A stretch of DNA of 64,000 nt from Paraphaeosphaeria minitans (GCA_015832175.1 WJXW01000009.1:620001-684000), one strand, 5' to 3'; counted from the first letter of the stretch, positions 44,561 through 58,075 are shown. Translations and numbers: made by a program. The notes: generated by a model not told the origin, from the sequence alone.

Positions 44561-47500
44561 TTTTTTAGGCCTAAACTTAGATAAGAAAACGCCTTTATTA
44601 AATTAAATACTATAGTAAGCACAGTATTAATTAAGCTACTAGTATAGTTTAAAAGAATATAGGCTTAAGCTCTTATAGACTTAGGAGTAAGAAGGAACTT
44701 TATATTTTATTAGATAGTAAGACAAGCAGGACTTATAATATTAGAGAAAAAAGTACCCTATATTATCTATGTCGCGAATAGATCCCTAATGCCTAAAACA
44801 CCTTAAATATACTAGGAGGTTACTACCACAATAACAGTTTAAGGACATAGAGAGGAACTTACCTTAGATGTCTTACTAGAATCTAAGTATTAGTTAGTCT
44901 TAGGATTACTTTAGTTAATAATACACAACCCGCAGATTAACTAGGGTATAAAGAAAACATTATTTAAACGCTGTAATTATATATTATAAGTAAAGCCTAC
45001 GCATTAACCAAAAATAATAGTAGATAAGGGAGTTATTAATAATATAATACTGCGACAGACAGTTAAAAAACAGAAGTATACCTTAGTAGACGCTAGTAGG
45101 AACTACTAGGTTAAGAAGCGCGAGAAAGAGGACAATAGTACACCCCTTACCTTACTAAGAGAGTATAGGAAATAGACACATATATTTATAGAAAAAGAAG
45201 GAAAAGTAAACCTACTAGAACATTAACTCTAAGATCTTATAATAGACCTAGAAGAAGGGAAGACGCCACCCTTTAGACCACTATATAGTAAAATAGGAGA
45301 AGAACTCCTTAAAGAACGTAATTTCATTAAGACAAACTTTAAGAAAGGATATATATAACTATTAAAGTTACTAGTAGTAAGCCCTTTTATGTTTATTAAG
45401 AAAAAGGATAGATTAGACAGACTATACGTTAACTACTAATAACTTAATAACATAATAATAAAGAATTAATATCTACTACTAAACATTACAGAGTTATAAG
45501 ATTAACTATCTTAAGCTAAGATATTTACAATAATAGATCTAAGAGATAGTTACTACCTTATATAAATTAAAAAAGGTAAAGAATAGAAAACAGCATTTTA
45601 ATTACGCTACAAACTATTTAAATATAAAGTTATACTTTTTAGACTTACAAACGCACTAGTAGCTTTTATAGCACTTATTAATAACATACTCTACAAATAT
45701 CTAGACATATTTATTATCGCGTATATGGACAATATCCTCGTCTTTTCTAAAAACAAATTAGACCACACTAAGTATGTATAAATAGTACTAGAAGTACTAG
45801 ATAGAGTATACCTTCGCATTAAACTTAAGAAATATAAGTTTAACGTTAAATAACTTAAATTCCTAGGACACATTATTACTATAGAAAGAATCAAGATAGC
45901 ACTAAGTAAAGTTAAATACATTAAGAACTAGCTAATACTAAAGATAGCTAAGAATATCTAAGAATTCTTTGGATTCTATAGATTTAATTAACAATTCATC
46001 CAAAATTATATAAAAGTTATAATACCATTAATAAATCTTACAAAGAAGGACGTACCCTTTAAATAGACAGATAAGTGTAGAATATTATTCTAACTCCTTA
46101 AGATAGTATGTATTATAGAACCTATCCTTATTTATTTTAGAAGTAATAAACTACTGCGCTTTAAAATAGACGCTAGCGATCTTACGCTAGGCGCCTACGC
46201 TAAATAAGAACGTAATAGTAAATAGCACCTAATTACCTATTACTTATGTAAATTTAATAACGCTAAAACACAATATAATATATATAATAAAAAACTCTAC
46301 GCTATTGTTAAAGCTTTAAAGCACTAAAGGATTTACGCGCTTAGTTACTTAACACTAGAAATTTATATAGATTATAAGAACCTTCTAAGGTTTATAATAA
46401 TAAAAGAACTTACGCTATAATAATAAAGATAGTTATAAACTACTAGATAGTATAAGTTTAAAATCATCTATATAGCTAGGAAAGAAAATAGCAGAGTAGA
46501 CGCTCTTAGCTAATAAAGTAATCTAGTAAGAGAAAAAGTAAAAACCTTCTCTACAATCCTTCGCAAAGCTAAAGATAGATCTCTAGAGCTAATAGTAGAA
46601 CTAAATTAACTTTTAGTAATTAACTAAGAAGTTCTAGAACATCTATAGACTAAGATTATTTAATAATACTATAATAACCCTATGTATAGATACCTAGGCA
46701 TCACAAAAATAATAAAACTTATCTAAAGGAATTACACCTTTAAAGGAATTAAGAAAGCTATAATAACTTACATCTATAAATATATAGAATACTAGAGAAA
46801 CAAACATAGTATATATCTTAAATATAGAGAGATGTAAGCAATTAGAATACTAACAGCACTATAGGAAGATATTGCTATAGATTTTGTTACAGGAATTCTA
46901 AACTCTAAAAATTTAATAACAGGAATTAAATACAATAGTATACTAGTAATAGTCTACTAACTAACTAAGTATATTAAGCTTATTCTATGTCTTAAAAGAA
47001 TAATAGTAAAGGAACTTGCTTTTCTTATCTTAAACTAACTAATTAGACACTATAGAATCTTAAAAATAATTATTAGTAATAGAGACAAGCTCTTTACATT
47101 AAATTATTAGATAACGCTTATAGCACTGCTTAAAATAAAATAAAAGCTGTTAACAGCTTACTATCTATAAATAGACAGATAGACAGAACGTATAAACTAG
47201 ACTATAGAAATGTACCTACGCATCTACTATAATAGTTAGAAAAATAACTAGGTTTTATTACTACCTATAGTATAGTTAGCCTATAATAACAAAGTATCAG
47301 CAGCATTAGGACATACACTATTCTATATAAACTACAGAAGACACCTACATCTCTTTAACTAATAATTTCCTACGACAATTAAAGCAAAAGAAGCTATAGA
47401 TATAGTAAAAAATATAGAGAAAATACACTAGCAACTCTAAGAGAACTTTAAAAAAGTTTAATAGCAATTAATTTCTTACTAAAATTAAAAATAAAAAATA

Positions 47501-47944
47501 GCACCTTAGCTAAAGAAGGGGGATAAAGTATATCTACTTATAAAGAACTTTTAAACTTAGAAGAGGAAACATAAGAAACTAGATTATATTAAGATTAGAC
47601 TATTTTATATTTCTAAGTAAATATTACTAGTAAACTATAAGTTAGAACTACCGCTAGATACAAAAATACACCTAGTATTCTACGTATTACTACTAGAACT
47701 AGCAGACCCTAATACACTAGTTAAAACCACCTTCTACCACTAGACTAAGGAAGAAAACAAATTTAAGGTTAAAAGAATTCTAGAATATAATTAGTATAAT
47801 AACGCGTACCTTGTTAAGTAAAAAGGTTACCTATATAGCGAAAACACTTAGGAACTAAAGAACTACCTAAGAAACTATTAACAAAAGATTAAAGAATTCT
47901 ATTAATAGACTTACTTAAAATAGTAACGCTAAAGAATTGTCCTA
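44561..47944 (+). pseudogene. A1c pol: protease, RT, RNase H, integrase, chromodomain
   Basis: Protease D-L-G-V at 44678-44689 is DSGA after two CA-to-TA changes (TCA to TTA, GCA to GTA). RT Y-M-D-N at 45722-45733 has lost the second catalytic Asp. RNase H begins near 46150, integrase zinc region about 46680-46810, core about 46860-47190, and the chromodomain about 47765-47860 (FKVKRILEY...YLVK...KGY). Beyond it the frame overlaps the antisense ORF. Single frame with RIP stops. The minus open run at 45691-45921 is a shadow of the RT region. Confidence 0.9.
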
Positions 47945-48433
47945 GAACTCTAGAGGTAGGTTGTCTATTATAGACTATATAGACGTGCTAAGTTTAGCTA
48001 GACTAGTAGGCTAAGTAGGATAGGCTAGGTCCTCCTCTAACTCTAACTCTATTAGCGCAGCACTCTCTACTGCGATAACCTTACTAGTACACTTTTTATT
48101 TTACACTAATTATTTTAATAACTAATTCTCTTTTATGTACGCTATACGTAGGGTTTTAAACACTATATTCTATTCTTTTTACGCCTCTAATATTTACGCC
48201 TCTAATTTCTTCTTCTTAGTAATTAACTATAAGAACTTATTCCTAGTAATAGCTATATTACACTTTAAGCTTTATTTCTAACACTTACTACACTTCCCTA
48301 AGCTAATATAGACTTTGTAAACGCAAGAATACGACTTATAAAAAGAGTACTTTAACACTATAACTACTCTATAGTTTTTAATAGTAGAGATAAGGCTGTA
48401 ATAACACTTTATAGAATTATAGTTAGTAGGCAT
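47945..48433 (-). pseudogene. A1c antisense ORF (zinc-cluster-like)
   Basis: Minus-strand ATG at 48431-48433; the Cys cluster at 48260-48349 has the same spacing as in A1a, C-X2-C-X6-C-X8-C-X2-C-X6-C, with several Cys as Tyr and the fourth and fifth intact. Two copies of the 15-bp unit follow (about 48180-48215). Ends inside the pol C-terminus of the other strand. TATA or promoter for it is not evident. Confidence 0.7.
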
Positions 48434-48470
48434 AAGTCTTTAGAACAAAGAATAGAAAGAGAGGGGATAA

Positions 48471-48881
48471 TATTATATACTAAATAATAACGTAGGACTT
48501 AGGCGCTTATAAAGGTATAATAAAGTAGCAATAGAGTTATAAATATAATAAAGAGACGCTAAGCAACTTAGATTAGGTTACGTAATATACTTAGTTACTT
48601 AGCGGCACTAAGCAGCAGAGCTAGTTATGTAAAGTGCTTAGTTACTTAGTAGCACTAAGCAGCGGAGCAGCCTTAGTATATAGAAACGCGAGAATAGACT
48701 CTCTATACTTGTGTTTAATCTGTTTATTAATCTATTATTTAGATTCTAGTAGACTAAATTGTTAACTTATTACACTTCGTAAGATACTATTGTATTAATA
48801 AGACCTTCTACCTTCTATAAGTACTCCTGCCCGAGAACCAACCTTAACCCTTTAGGACTAGCTACCCTCTTGGATTTAACA
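48471..48881 (+). repeat. A1c 3' LTR
   Basis: 411 bp. The inner end reads TATTATATACT where the 5' LTR has TGTTACGTACC; the outer U5 end keeps CCCGAGAACCAACC and CTCTTGGATTTAACA. Confidence 0.95.
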
Positions 48882-48886
48882 TACTC

Positions 48887-51080
48887 TAGCTAGTAAGCGT
48901 GGTATATATAGCGTGTACACTATAACAGTAGTAGTAGAAACCCTTATAGCTTTGTGAATATTAGTAACATGCGTCTTACATACGCCTAATAAGCTTAGTT
49001 TATTTATAGATTCGCTTACTCCACTATGCTTAGTCCTCTGTAGTATTTTATTCTATAGGGTAGGCAATAAATAGATTAGTAATAGGTTCTCCTATATATA
49101 ATCTGCGCTTCTTAATAGTTTATTTACTAGGTTTGTTTTCCCTAGGCAGTGTTTTACTTTAAAATTAAAAGCTACTAGGTATATTATCTATTATACTTAT
49201 TACGAGTTTAGCTTCTATACAGCGCGTATACTGCGTAAGTTATTATAGTTACTTAGTACTTAAATTATGTGCTGTATGCTATCTAGATAATATCTCTATT
49301 ACTTAAAGTAGTAGATAATAGCAAAGAGCTTAAGGTTATATACTTTATAATTTAGCTCTATAGCTTAAAGTTTTCTTAATATAAAAGTAACTAGGTGCCA
49401 CTTCTAGTCCTTAAATAGCTATAAAAAGATACTATATATTGCAAAAGTAGATGCGTTAGTCTCTAATTAGATTAGTAGCGTAGGGTTAAAGTAGCGTAGA
49501 ATAGGCGCACTTAAGAAGCGCGTTTTAAGCATTTTAAAAGTATTATTAGCTTTTACTAACTATTAGAACACTTAGTTCTTTTTAAGTAGGTCTAAGAGAG
49601 GAGCGGCTTCTTGTGTATGTACCTTAATAAATCGCCTATAAAAGTTTATAAAGCCTAGAAATAACTAGAGCTCTTAGATACTAGTTAGCTGCGGCCATTC
49701 TATAATAGTTACTATATACGTAGGATTAGCGTAGATTCCTCGCGTGGTTATAATAAAACTAAGAAAGTAGACTTTACTTAAGGTAAATATACACTTAGTT
49801 AAATTAATAAAAAGTTTAGCCTTACGTAGTAATTTAAGCATAGTATAGACATCGCGCTAATAAAGTGTAAGATCCTTATTATAGGTATAGATAAGTATAT
49901 TATCTAGGTACATAATATATATATAATCTAGGTATAGTGCTACTGCCTTATTAATATATGCCTAGAAGCTTATAGGGGTATTAGCTAAGCTAAATAGTAT
50001 TACTAAGTATTTAAAGTGGCTATAATAAGTTTAAAATATAGTTTTCTACTTATCTCCTATCTAGATCTAAATTCTATAGTAGGCGTTACAAAGATTAAGG
50101 GTTATATAGTAGTATACGCCTAATAGGCGGTTAAGCGTCTCTCTAACTAAAAGTAGTAGGCAATAATTTTTCATAGTAATTGTATTAAAACCCTAATAAT
50201 CTACGTAAAGCTGCAGTGTACTATTTGTTTTAGGGGTAAATAAAATTAGTGCTCTAGATAGACTAGTGCTGTGTCTAATCTATTCTTTTCTTAAGGTATT
50301 TTCTAGATACTCTTAAAGTACCTTAAGCTCCCGCTCTAAGAGATTATAGAGTAGTTTATAAGGAGGTTCCTTTCCCTCTATAATAGGGATAGCATAATTA
50401 GATTCCTTAGAATTCAGTAGGGTAGACGCGACTTTTTTATTAAATACGTTACTATATTCGCGTAATACGTTAGGAATACGCAGTACCTATACTGCGTATA
50501 CTTTATTAATGTATGCTAGGTGCTCTAAGCTTATTCTAGTTATCTATAAGATCCCTAGAAGAAATAAATCTAAGCTAGTATACTTTATATTATCTTTAAA
50601 GTCCCTTATAGTAATAAGCTATATTAAAACTATAGTATAGCCCTAGCGCTATATTTATAAGCTATAATTAAGGTAGATATCGCCTTTTTATAGAAAGGGG
50701 TTACTAAGTAGGAAGGGGATCCCTTTTTTATTAATGCTATAAATAGTAGTCTTTATCCTACGCTCTACCCCTATAATATCTGTAATACGCACCTAGAGCG
50801 TATAGGCAACGTAGGTGTTTTACCTTTAGGCCCTAATCTATTCTAGTTTAAAGAGCTTAGCCCCTTTAATAGGCTTTAAATTTATTTTAATAGCGATAAT
50901 TAAGCTAATTAGGCTAATATTAGCTTATAGGTTAAGAATTATTTAGAGTTCCCTCTCTAAGCCTATATTGCTAGCTACGCTATACGTGCGCTTTATGCCT
51001 AGTAAGATATAAATTAGTAGGCGCCTTACTATACCTAGGTTATAGGTAAGGCTTAGCCTTTTCCCGCATAGTTTACTTCT
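48887..51080 (-). pseudogene. B2 pol, part 1: integrase start, RNase H, RT, protease region
   Basis: Reverse-strand match to B1 pol. RT Y-L-D-N at 49899-49910, so the second catalytic Asp is lost here too. RNase H is about 49250-49470. The integrase N-terminal region is at the left, next to the A1c insertion. Stops are RIP-type. Confidence 0.85.
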
Positions 51081-52140
51081 ATAAGAATCTAGTCAAAATT
51101 ACTACCTTTGTATTTATTAGTATAGTAGCTAGTTTTACAGCACTTATAGTAGGTGACACTTTTTTTATTTTAGGTCTTACTATTACCTTTAGATATTTAG
51201 TAGTTTAGCGTAGTATCCTTATATTTCTTTAATATATAATATAGGCTTAAAACTTCTATATTATAGGTGCGTAGCGTAGGTTTCGCTTAAGCGTAGAGCC
51301 TAAAGTAATAAGGTCTTTTCTAGTTATAGGCACCTAATAGTAGTTAGTAATAGCCCTCTATAGCTTAGGTTTAAGCTTAGAGAAGAGGTGCTGCACCCTT
51401 TATTTTTAGTATAAGGTATAAGTTAATCTTTAAGGATATTAAAGTAGGTTACAAAGGAGTAAATAGTTTAGTCTTTTTACTATATTACCTAAGTATATGC
51501 TATAGCTACTTCTAGGCTATAATTTACTAGGTCTAAAAGTAAGTTAAGTATATACTACTTAAAGTACTTCTAGATAGATACTTCTCCCTTAGCTTTAAAG
51601 GTGCGCTTATAGTGTATATACTATAGTTTTCTTAGATCGCCTATAAGGTACTATATTACCTAGATAACTTTATTTCTATCTTACACAAATCCTTGTAGTA
51701 AGAGGTAAAAGGCTACTTTATAGAAATAAAAGAATTTATAATACTCCTTAAGGTTCTTACCTCTATATTAAATAAAGTCCTTAGGTTAAAGCGCACGCTT
51801 AATATATATTACTATATACACTATAGGCGCGTCCTACTTATATATATTAGTAGATAGGATCTTAATATTCTTAGTAGTAGGTGCTACGCTAGGGGTTTAG
51901 CTTATACTTTTAAGTTAGGAGATTTTGTCTTCTAAGGTATAAAGTTAATATATAGCGCGAAGCTTATTACGCTTCTTTTTAGTAACTAGGATATGCTACT
52001 TAAGTGTTAAAGGTAGGCTTAAGTTACATGTTACTAGCTCTCCTTCTATATACTAGGTAAGAGGGTCTTCGCTGCCTTTAGGGGCTTTAGGTAAAGTCTA
52101 CCCTCTACTAGTGGCCTATGTAACTCTAGGAGCTATCCTT
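51081..52140 (-). pseudogene. B2 gag
   Basis: Equivalent to B1 2900-4080. Zinc knuckle at about 51110-51150 with Cys/His codons mostly Tyr. Followed on the right by the leader and the 5' LTR. Confidence 0.75.
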
Positions 52141-52165
52141 AGACTGTTTAGATAAAGTATTATTA

Positions 52166-52381
52166 TATAAGGTCTAGTTATAGGTAATAGTACTTACTTT
52201 ACACTAGGAAGGATAGTAAAAGGATAACTCTAGTAATGTTAATAGAATAATACTTATCTTATATTAAGTTAGTACGTATTATAGGTTTTACGCAGCTAGC
52301 TCACTTAGCGCATAGGCCCTCTATAAGGCCTTGGCGCTAGATACTACAACACTATAATAATATCGTAATCTACCCGTTACA
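52166..52381 (-). repeat. B2 5' LTR
   Basis: 216 bp. The right, outer end reads CCCGTTACA (complement of TGTAACGGG), the inner end TATAAGGTC. Confidence 0.92.
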
Positions 52382-52640
52382 AAATACTATTACATGGCTA
52401 AATATTTAGACAGCTTTATAAACTGCCCTATATAAAAAGTAACAACAGAACTATTAATTTAACTAGTACACAGGAATAGTAAAGACTATAGGAGGAAAAA
52501 TAGTAGAATATCCTTACAGGAAAAAGAAAAAGACAATCTATATAAGCCACGTACTTAAAAATAATAATAAAAGCAGATACTTAGTAACGTATACTAGACA
52601 CCTAAACTTAATTACAATCTGCATAAATAGATGTCTTTTT
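52382..52640 (+). pseudogene. A2b gag, C-terminal remnant
   Basis: Matches A1c 44316-44570 (acidic linker before protease). Upstream gag is missing because B2 lies here. Confidence 0.75.
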
Positions 52641-53554
52641 TAGGCCTAAACTTAAATAAGAAAACGCCTTTATTAAATTAAATGCTATAGTAAGCACAGT
52701 ATTAGTTAAGCTACTAGTATAGTTTCAAGGAATATAGGCTTAAGCTCTTATAGACTTAGAAGTAGAAAAGAACTTTATATTTTATTAGATAGTAAAATAA
52801 GCGGGACTTATAATATTAGAGAAAAAAGTACCCTATATTATCTATATTACGAATAGATCCCTAATGCCTAAGACACCTTAGATATACTAGAAGGTTAGAA
52901 CTATAATAATAGTCTAAGGACATAGAGAGGAACTTACCTTAGATATCTTACTAGAATCTAAGCATAAGTTAGTCTTAGAATTACTTTAGTTAATAATACA
53001 CAACCCGCAAATTAACTAGGGTATAAAGAAAATATCATTTAAACCCTGTAAATATATATTATAAGTAAAGCCTACGTATTAACTAAAAATAATAGTAGAT
53101 AAGGGAGTTATTAACAATATAATACCGCGATAGATAGTTAAAAAACAGAAGTATACCTTAGTAGACACTAGCAGGAACCCCTAGATTAAGAAGCGTAAGA
53201 AAGAGAATAATAGTATAATTCTTACCTTACTAAGAGAGTATAGGAAATAGATACATATATTTATAAAGAAGGAAGGAAAAGTAAACCTACTAGAATATTA
53301 ACTCTAGGATCTTATAATAGACCTAAAAGAAGGAAAGACGCCACCCTTTAGACTACTATATAGTAAAACAGGAGAAGAACTCCTTAAAAAACGTAATTTT
53401 ATTAAAATAAATCTTAAGAAAGGATATATATAACTATTAAAGTTACTAGTAGTAAGCCCTTTTATATTTATTAAGAAAAAGGATAGATTAGACAGACTAT
53501 ACGTTAACTACTAATAACTTAATAATATAATAATAAAGAACTAATATTTGCTAC

Positions 53555-53792
53555 TGTCTATACAGTGGATTGTATAAGTAGCACTAAGTAAAGTGGGGCC
53601 CTACCTACCTATAGGGGCCCGCACAATGGCCCACTACTTAGAGCAGCGCCAAGAGGCAGAGACTTTATAAGGTCCTTAGTGCCCCTTCGTACGATAGACT
53701 AGACGTAATTAATTAAACCTACTTCTTACCCTTTGCACAATAGTATACTATTAACCCTTAAATGCTTAATTATAGATTGAGCCAAACCTACA
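53555..53792 (+). repeat. C solo LTR, 238-bp form
   Basis: Full single LTR, TGTCTATACAG to CCTACA, with duplication GCTAC at 53550-53554 and 53793-53797. No internal sequence, so formed by LTR-LTR recombination. Less mutated than LTRs of full elements. Confidence 0.95.
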
Positions 53793-54046
53793 GCTACTAA
53801 ATATTACAGAGTTACGAGATTAACTATCCTAAGCTAAGATATTTATAATAATAGATCTAAGAGATAGTTACCACCTTATATAAGTTAAGAAAGGTAAAGA
53901 ATAGAAAATAGCGTTTTAATTACGCTATAAACTATTTAAATATAAGATTATACCTTTTAGACTTATAAACGCACTAGCTACTTTTATAGCACTTATTAAT
54001 AACGTACTTTAAGAACATCTAGACATATTCGTTATTATATATATAG

Positions 54047-54358
54047 TGTAGGTTTGGCTTAATCTACAATTAAGCATTTAAGGGTTAATAGTATACTATT
54101 GTGCAAAGGGTGAGAACTAGGTTTAATTAATTACGTCTTGTCTATCGTACAAAGGGGCACTGAGGACCTTATAAAGTCTCTGCCTCTTAGCGCTGACCTA
54201 AGTAGTGGGTCCTTGTGCGGGTCCTTATAGGTAGGCAGGGCCTTATGAAGTCTCTGCCTCTTAGCGCTAACCTAAGTAGTGGGTCCTTGTGCGGGTCCCT
54301 ATAGGTAGGTAGGCCCCTATTTCACTTAGTGCTGTTTGTACGATAAACTGTACAGACA
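54047..54358 (-). repeat. C solo LTR, 312-bp form
   Basis: Single LTR with the 74-bp duplication, flanked by TATAG at 54042-54046 and 54359-54363, inside the RT motif of A2b. Lightly mutated; retains many CA and TG. Confidence 0.95.
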
Positions 54359-55685
54359 TATAGATAATATTCTTGTCTTTTCTAAAAACAAATCTAACTA
54401 CACGAAGTATATACAGATAGTATTAAAAGCACTAGATAAAGTATATCTTTATATTAAACTTAAGAAGTGTAAGTTTAACGTTAAATAACTTAAATTCCTA
54501 GAACACATTATTACTATAAAAGGAATTAAGATAGCACTAAGTAAAATTAAATATATTAAGAACTAGCTAATGCTAGGAATAGCTAAGAACATCTAAGAAT
54601 TCTTAGAATTCTATAGATTTAACTAATAATTCATTTAAATTACGTAAAGGTTACAATACCTTTAATAAATCTTATAAAGAAGGACGTACCCTTTAAATAG
54701 ATAAATAAGTGCAGAATGTTATTCTAACTCCTTAAGATAGTATATATTATAGAACCTATTCTTATTTATTTTAGAAGTAATAAACTACTACGCTTTAAAA
54801 CAGACGCTAGTAATCTTACGCTAGGCGCCTACGCTGAATAAAAACATAATAGTAAATAGCACCTAATTGCCTATTACTTATATAAATTTAATAACGCCAA
54901 AATATAATATAATATATATAATAAAGAACTCTACGCTATTATTAAAGCCTTAAAGCAATAAAGGATTTACGTGCTTAGTTACTTAATACTAGAAATCTAT
55001 ATAAATTATAAGAACCTTCTAAGGTTTATAATAATAAAAGAACTTACGCCATAATAACAAAGATAGTTATAGACTACTAGGTAGTATAAGTTTAAAATTA
55101 TCTATATAGCTAGAAAAGAAAATAGTAGAGCAGACGCTCTTAGCTAATAAAGTAATCTAGTAGGAGAAAAGGTAAAAACCTTCTCTGCAATGTTTTGTAA
55201 AACTAAAGATAAATCTCTAGAACTAATAGTAGAACTAAATTAACTTTTAGTAATTAACTAAGAAGTTCTAGAACGTCTATAGACTAAGATTATCTAACAA
55301 TACTATAATAACCCTATATACAGATACCTAGGCATTACAAAAACAATAGAACTTATCTAAAGGAATTACACCTTTAAGGGAATTAAAGAAGCTGTAATAA
55401 CTTATATCTATAAATATATAGAATATTAAAGAACTAAATACAGCACACACCTTGAATATAGAGAGATATAAGTAATTAGAATACTAATAGCACTATAGAA
55501 AGACATTACTATGGATTTTATTATAGGAATTTTAAACTCTAAGAATCTAACGATAGGAATTAAATACTACAGTATACTAGTAATAGTCTACTAACTAACT
55601 AAGTATATTAAGCTTATTCTATGCCTTAAAAGAATAATAGCAAAAGAACTTACTTTTTTTATCCTAGACTAACTAAATAGATATC

Positions 55686-55997
55686 TATAGGATTGGCTTA
55701 ATCTGCAATTAAGCATTTAAGGGTTAATAGTATACTATCGTGCAAAGGGTAAGAAGTAGGTTTAATTAACTACGTCTTATTAATTGTATAAAGGGGCACT
55801 AAGAGCTTTATAAAGTCTCTACCTCTTAGCGCTAACCTAAGTAGTGGGTCCTTATACGGGTCCTTATAGGTAGGTAGGGCCTTATAAAGTCTCTGCCTCT
55901 TAGCGCTAACTTAAGTAGTAGGTCCTTATGCAGGTTCCTATAGGTAGACAGGCCCCTATTTCACTTAGTGCTATTTATACAATAAACTGTATAGACA
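55686..55997 (-). repeat. C3 3' LTR (312-bp form)
   Basis: Carries the 74-bp duplication; the outer end reads TATAGGATT in place of TGTAGGTTT. Confidence 0.92.
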
Positions 55998-56354
55998 CTA
56001 GTAACTTTTCTTTTGTGCAATAGCTTATGTCTATTATACGCTTCTTTTTTCTATCCTTCTCTATCTATATAGTTAGCCTTCCCCTATTAGAATAGGTTGT
56101 AAGGTAGGTGCAGTATCGCTATATAGTAGAGGTCCTATTTACACCTACTCTTGTGTAAATAGGTAGTAACAGCTAACCTACTCAGTTCTTACTCTACTCT
56201 TTTACATAGTAGTAGAGTTATATTATATAATAAAGCTCTTTCTAGGCATATATCCTGTGCGTAAACAGAAGGTAGGGTGTTAAGTAATGTAATACTTAGC
56301 GCTAGGTCTTAGTAAGTAGGTATAGAAGGATCGCTCCTAGTTATATAATAAAAG

Positions 56355-58075
56355 TATATAGTAGAAGTAAGGTATAAGGTAGCCTTTTATACTTCTTCTT
56401 TATTACTCTATTAGTTTTATTTATCTTCCTCCTCTTTTATGCAATAGTCTTTATCCTCTAGCTCTCTTTTAAAGTTAAGGATGTATGCTTATATATCTAT
56501 AATAGAGGGTTTATATTTATAGAAGTTAGCGTATAATAACATATATTACTTTCTAGCTTACTAGGTATCCCTTAGTAGATAGTTAGTGGACTAGCATCCT
56601 TCTTTATAGTATATAAAGTACTTCTACTTTATGCAAGAGCTTAAACTTCTAAAGTTACTTCTTTTTTTTAGTCTAAAGGTTAATCTGCCTCTAGAGGGGC
56701 TAGATCCTCTTATATAATTAGGATTGTTATATTATTAATTAGTGTAGTACACCTCTTTACTATTTTAGAAAAACTATAACTTCTTCCTATCTTTAGTAAC
56801 TTAGAGTAACACACAAAGGTCGCTAAGTAAGCCTTCTACTATGTTTTTAGGGTTAAATATAGCTTATTTAAGGTTAGGATAGCCGTAGCATGCTTGTATA
56901 ATAGTAGTGTATAGTTGTAGTTTACTACTAAAGCCTTATCTAAGAGCCCTTTAGGCTAAAGTAAGCTTATTAATTATTACTTCTAGGGCCTTATGTAATA
57001 TAGTAGCTAGATTATTCCTTTTATAGTGTTTAAAGGTAAGAGTAGTCTAGTCTATCTAGTACTAATTATAATTAACACTAGTGTTAAAGTGCCTATTTAG
57101 TCTATTATACAATTTATTCTATAGAAGCCCTAGTCTAATATTGTGAAGGTAGTAGGTGCTTACGCGATTAGAGAGGATGCCTAGGAAGATATTTGTATAC
57201 TAGTCTTATAGTATACCTAGTCTATAGTATAACTCTCTAAAGAGTCTTACTTTGTCTGCTAGTATATTATATAGTTAGCTAGTATAGTTATTCTCCTTGT
57301 TCTATGCTTTCTAAAAGAGAATAATCTTGTCTAGCTTAATAAAGGCATAGTCCCTTTGTTATTAAGAAGACTAAGAGCGCCTAGTCTCTTTATATAATAT
57401 AGGTTGCTAAGTAAAGGCAGCTTAGGTTTTAGGCTATTACTACTAGTATAGCTCTATATATAGTGTTGTTATCCTCGCCTACTAGGGTATATGCCCTAGC
57501 TATGCACCCGCTACTTATAGAATCCCTATAGGTAGTGTAGGTTCTATTATATATATAGTATAATACGGTTTAGGTTTAAGTTGCGGTAGTGTTATATAAG
57601 GTTCCTGTAGCTTATATTTAAGCTAAGTAAGTCTATAGAGCTTCTTTAACTATGTATCTCTTACTATAAAGTCTAGAGTAGTAAATCTTTTTTATGTAAA
57701 ATAGGTAATAAGCTCTTGTCTTATTATATAGCTAATTTGCTTAAAGTTCTTCTCTATCTATTTAAAGAGGTCTTCTAAAAAGAAGGAGATTACTTCTTCT
57801 CCTTTAAGGCTGCTTATATAATACTAAATAAGCATATACACTATATATATGTTTATACGCTTTATTAAAAGGGGTGGACTGCTATATAGGTCTATCCTGT
57901 CTATCTAGTATCTTTGTGCGATTTCGCCCTTTAGGGTAATAGCTTTAATATTTACTACTTCTTCTACCTAGTGTAGCTATTCTAAGTTATCCTCTTAGGT
58001 AGCTTGTTATGCGATTCCTTTTTATACAGATTCCTCTAGAAAGTCTCTTAGTTCTAGTGCTATATTATTATTTTG
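56355..58075 (-). pseudogene. C3 gag
   Basis: Reverse copy of C1 gag, the only coding region of C3. The C-terminal zinc-knuckle region is near 56560-56620. RIP stops throughout. Confidence 0.8.

Larger units (their letters stand above)
42298..48881 (+). mobile_element. Ty3/Gypsy chromovirus A1c, complete structure
   Basis: 6584 bp, 411-bp LTRs (42298-42708, 48471-48881), perfect duplication TACTC (42293-42297, 48882-48886). Contains gag with zinc knuckle, protease, RT, RNase H, integrase, chromodomain, an antisense ORF and purine tract (about 48453-48470). The reference copy for A1 in this window; no A1 insertion splits it. Coding is disrupted by RIP throughout. Confidence 0.96.
40399..52381 (-). 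mobile_element. Ty3/Gypsy chromovirus B2, 3'-truncated, interrupted by A1c
   Basis: Minus-strand copy of B. Right end is a 216-bp 5' LTR (52166-52381), then gag, pol, and part of the 3' region, ending at repeat G. A1c is inserted in pol with duplication TACTC. The right flank (AAATA, 52382-52386) is gag of A2b, so B2 entered A2b. No left target copy because of the truncation. Confidence 0.9.

Noticed and set aside
45691..45921. Minus-strand open run of 76 codons
   Set aside because: Exact antisense of A1c RT, including the palm motif at 45722-45733; no domain and not conserved in position as a product.
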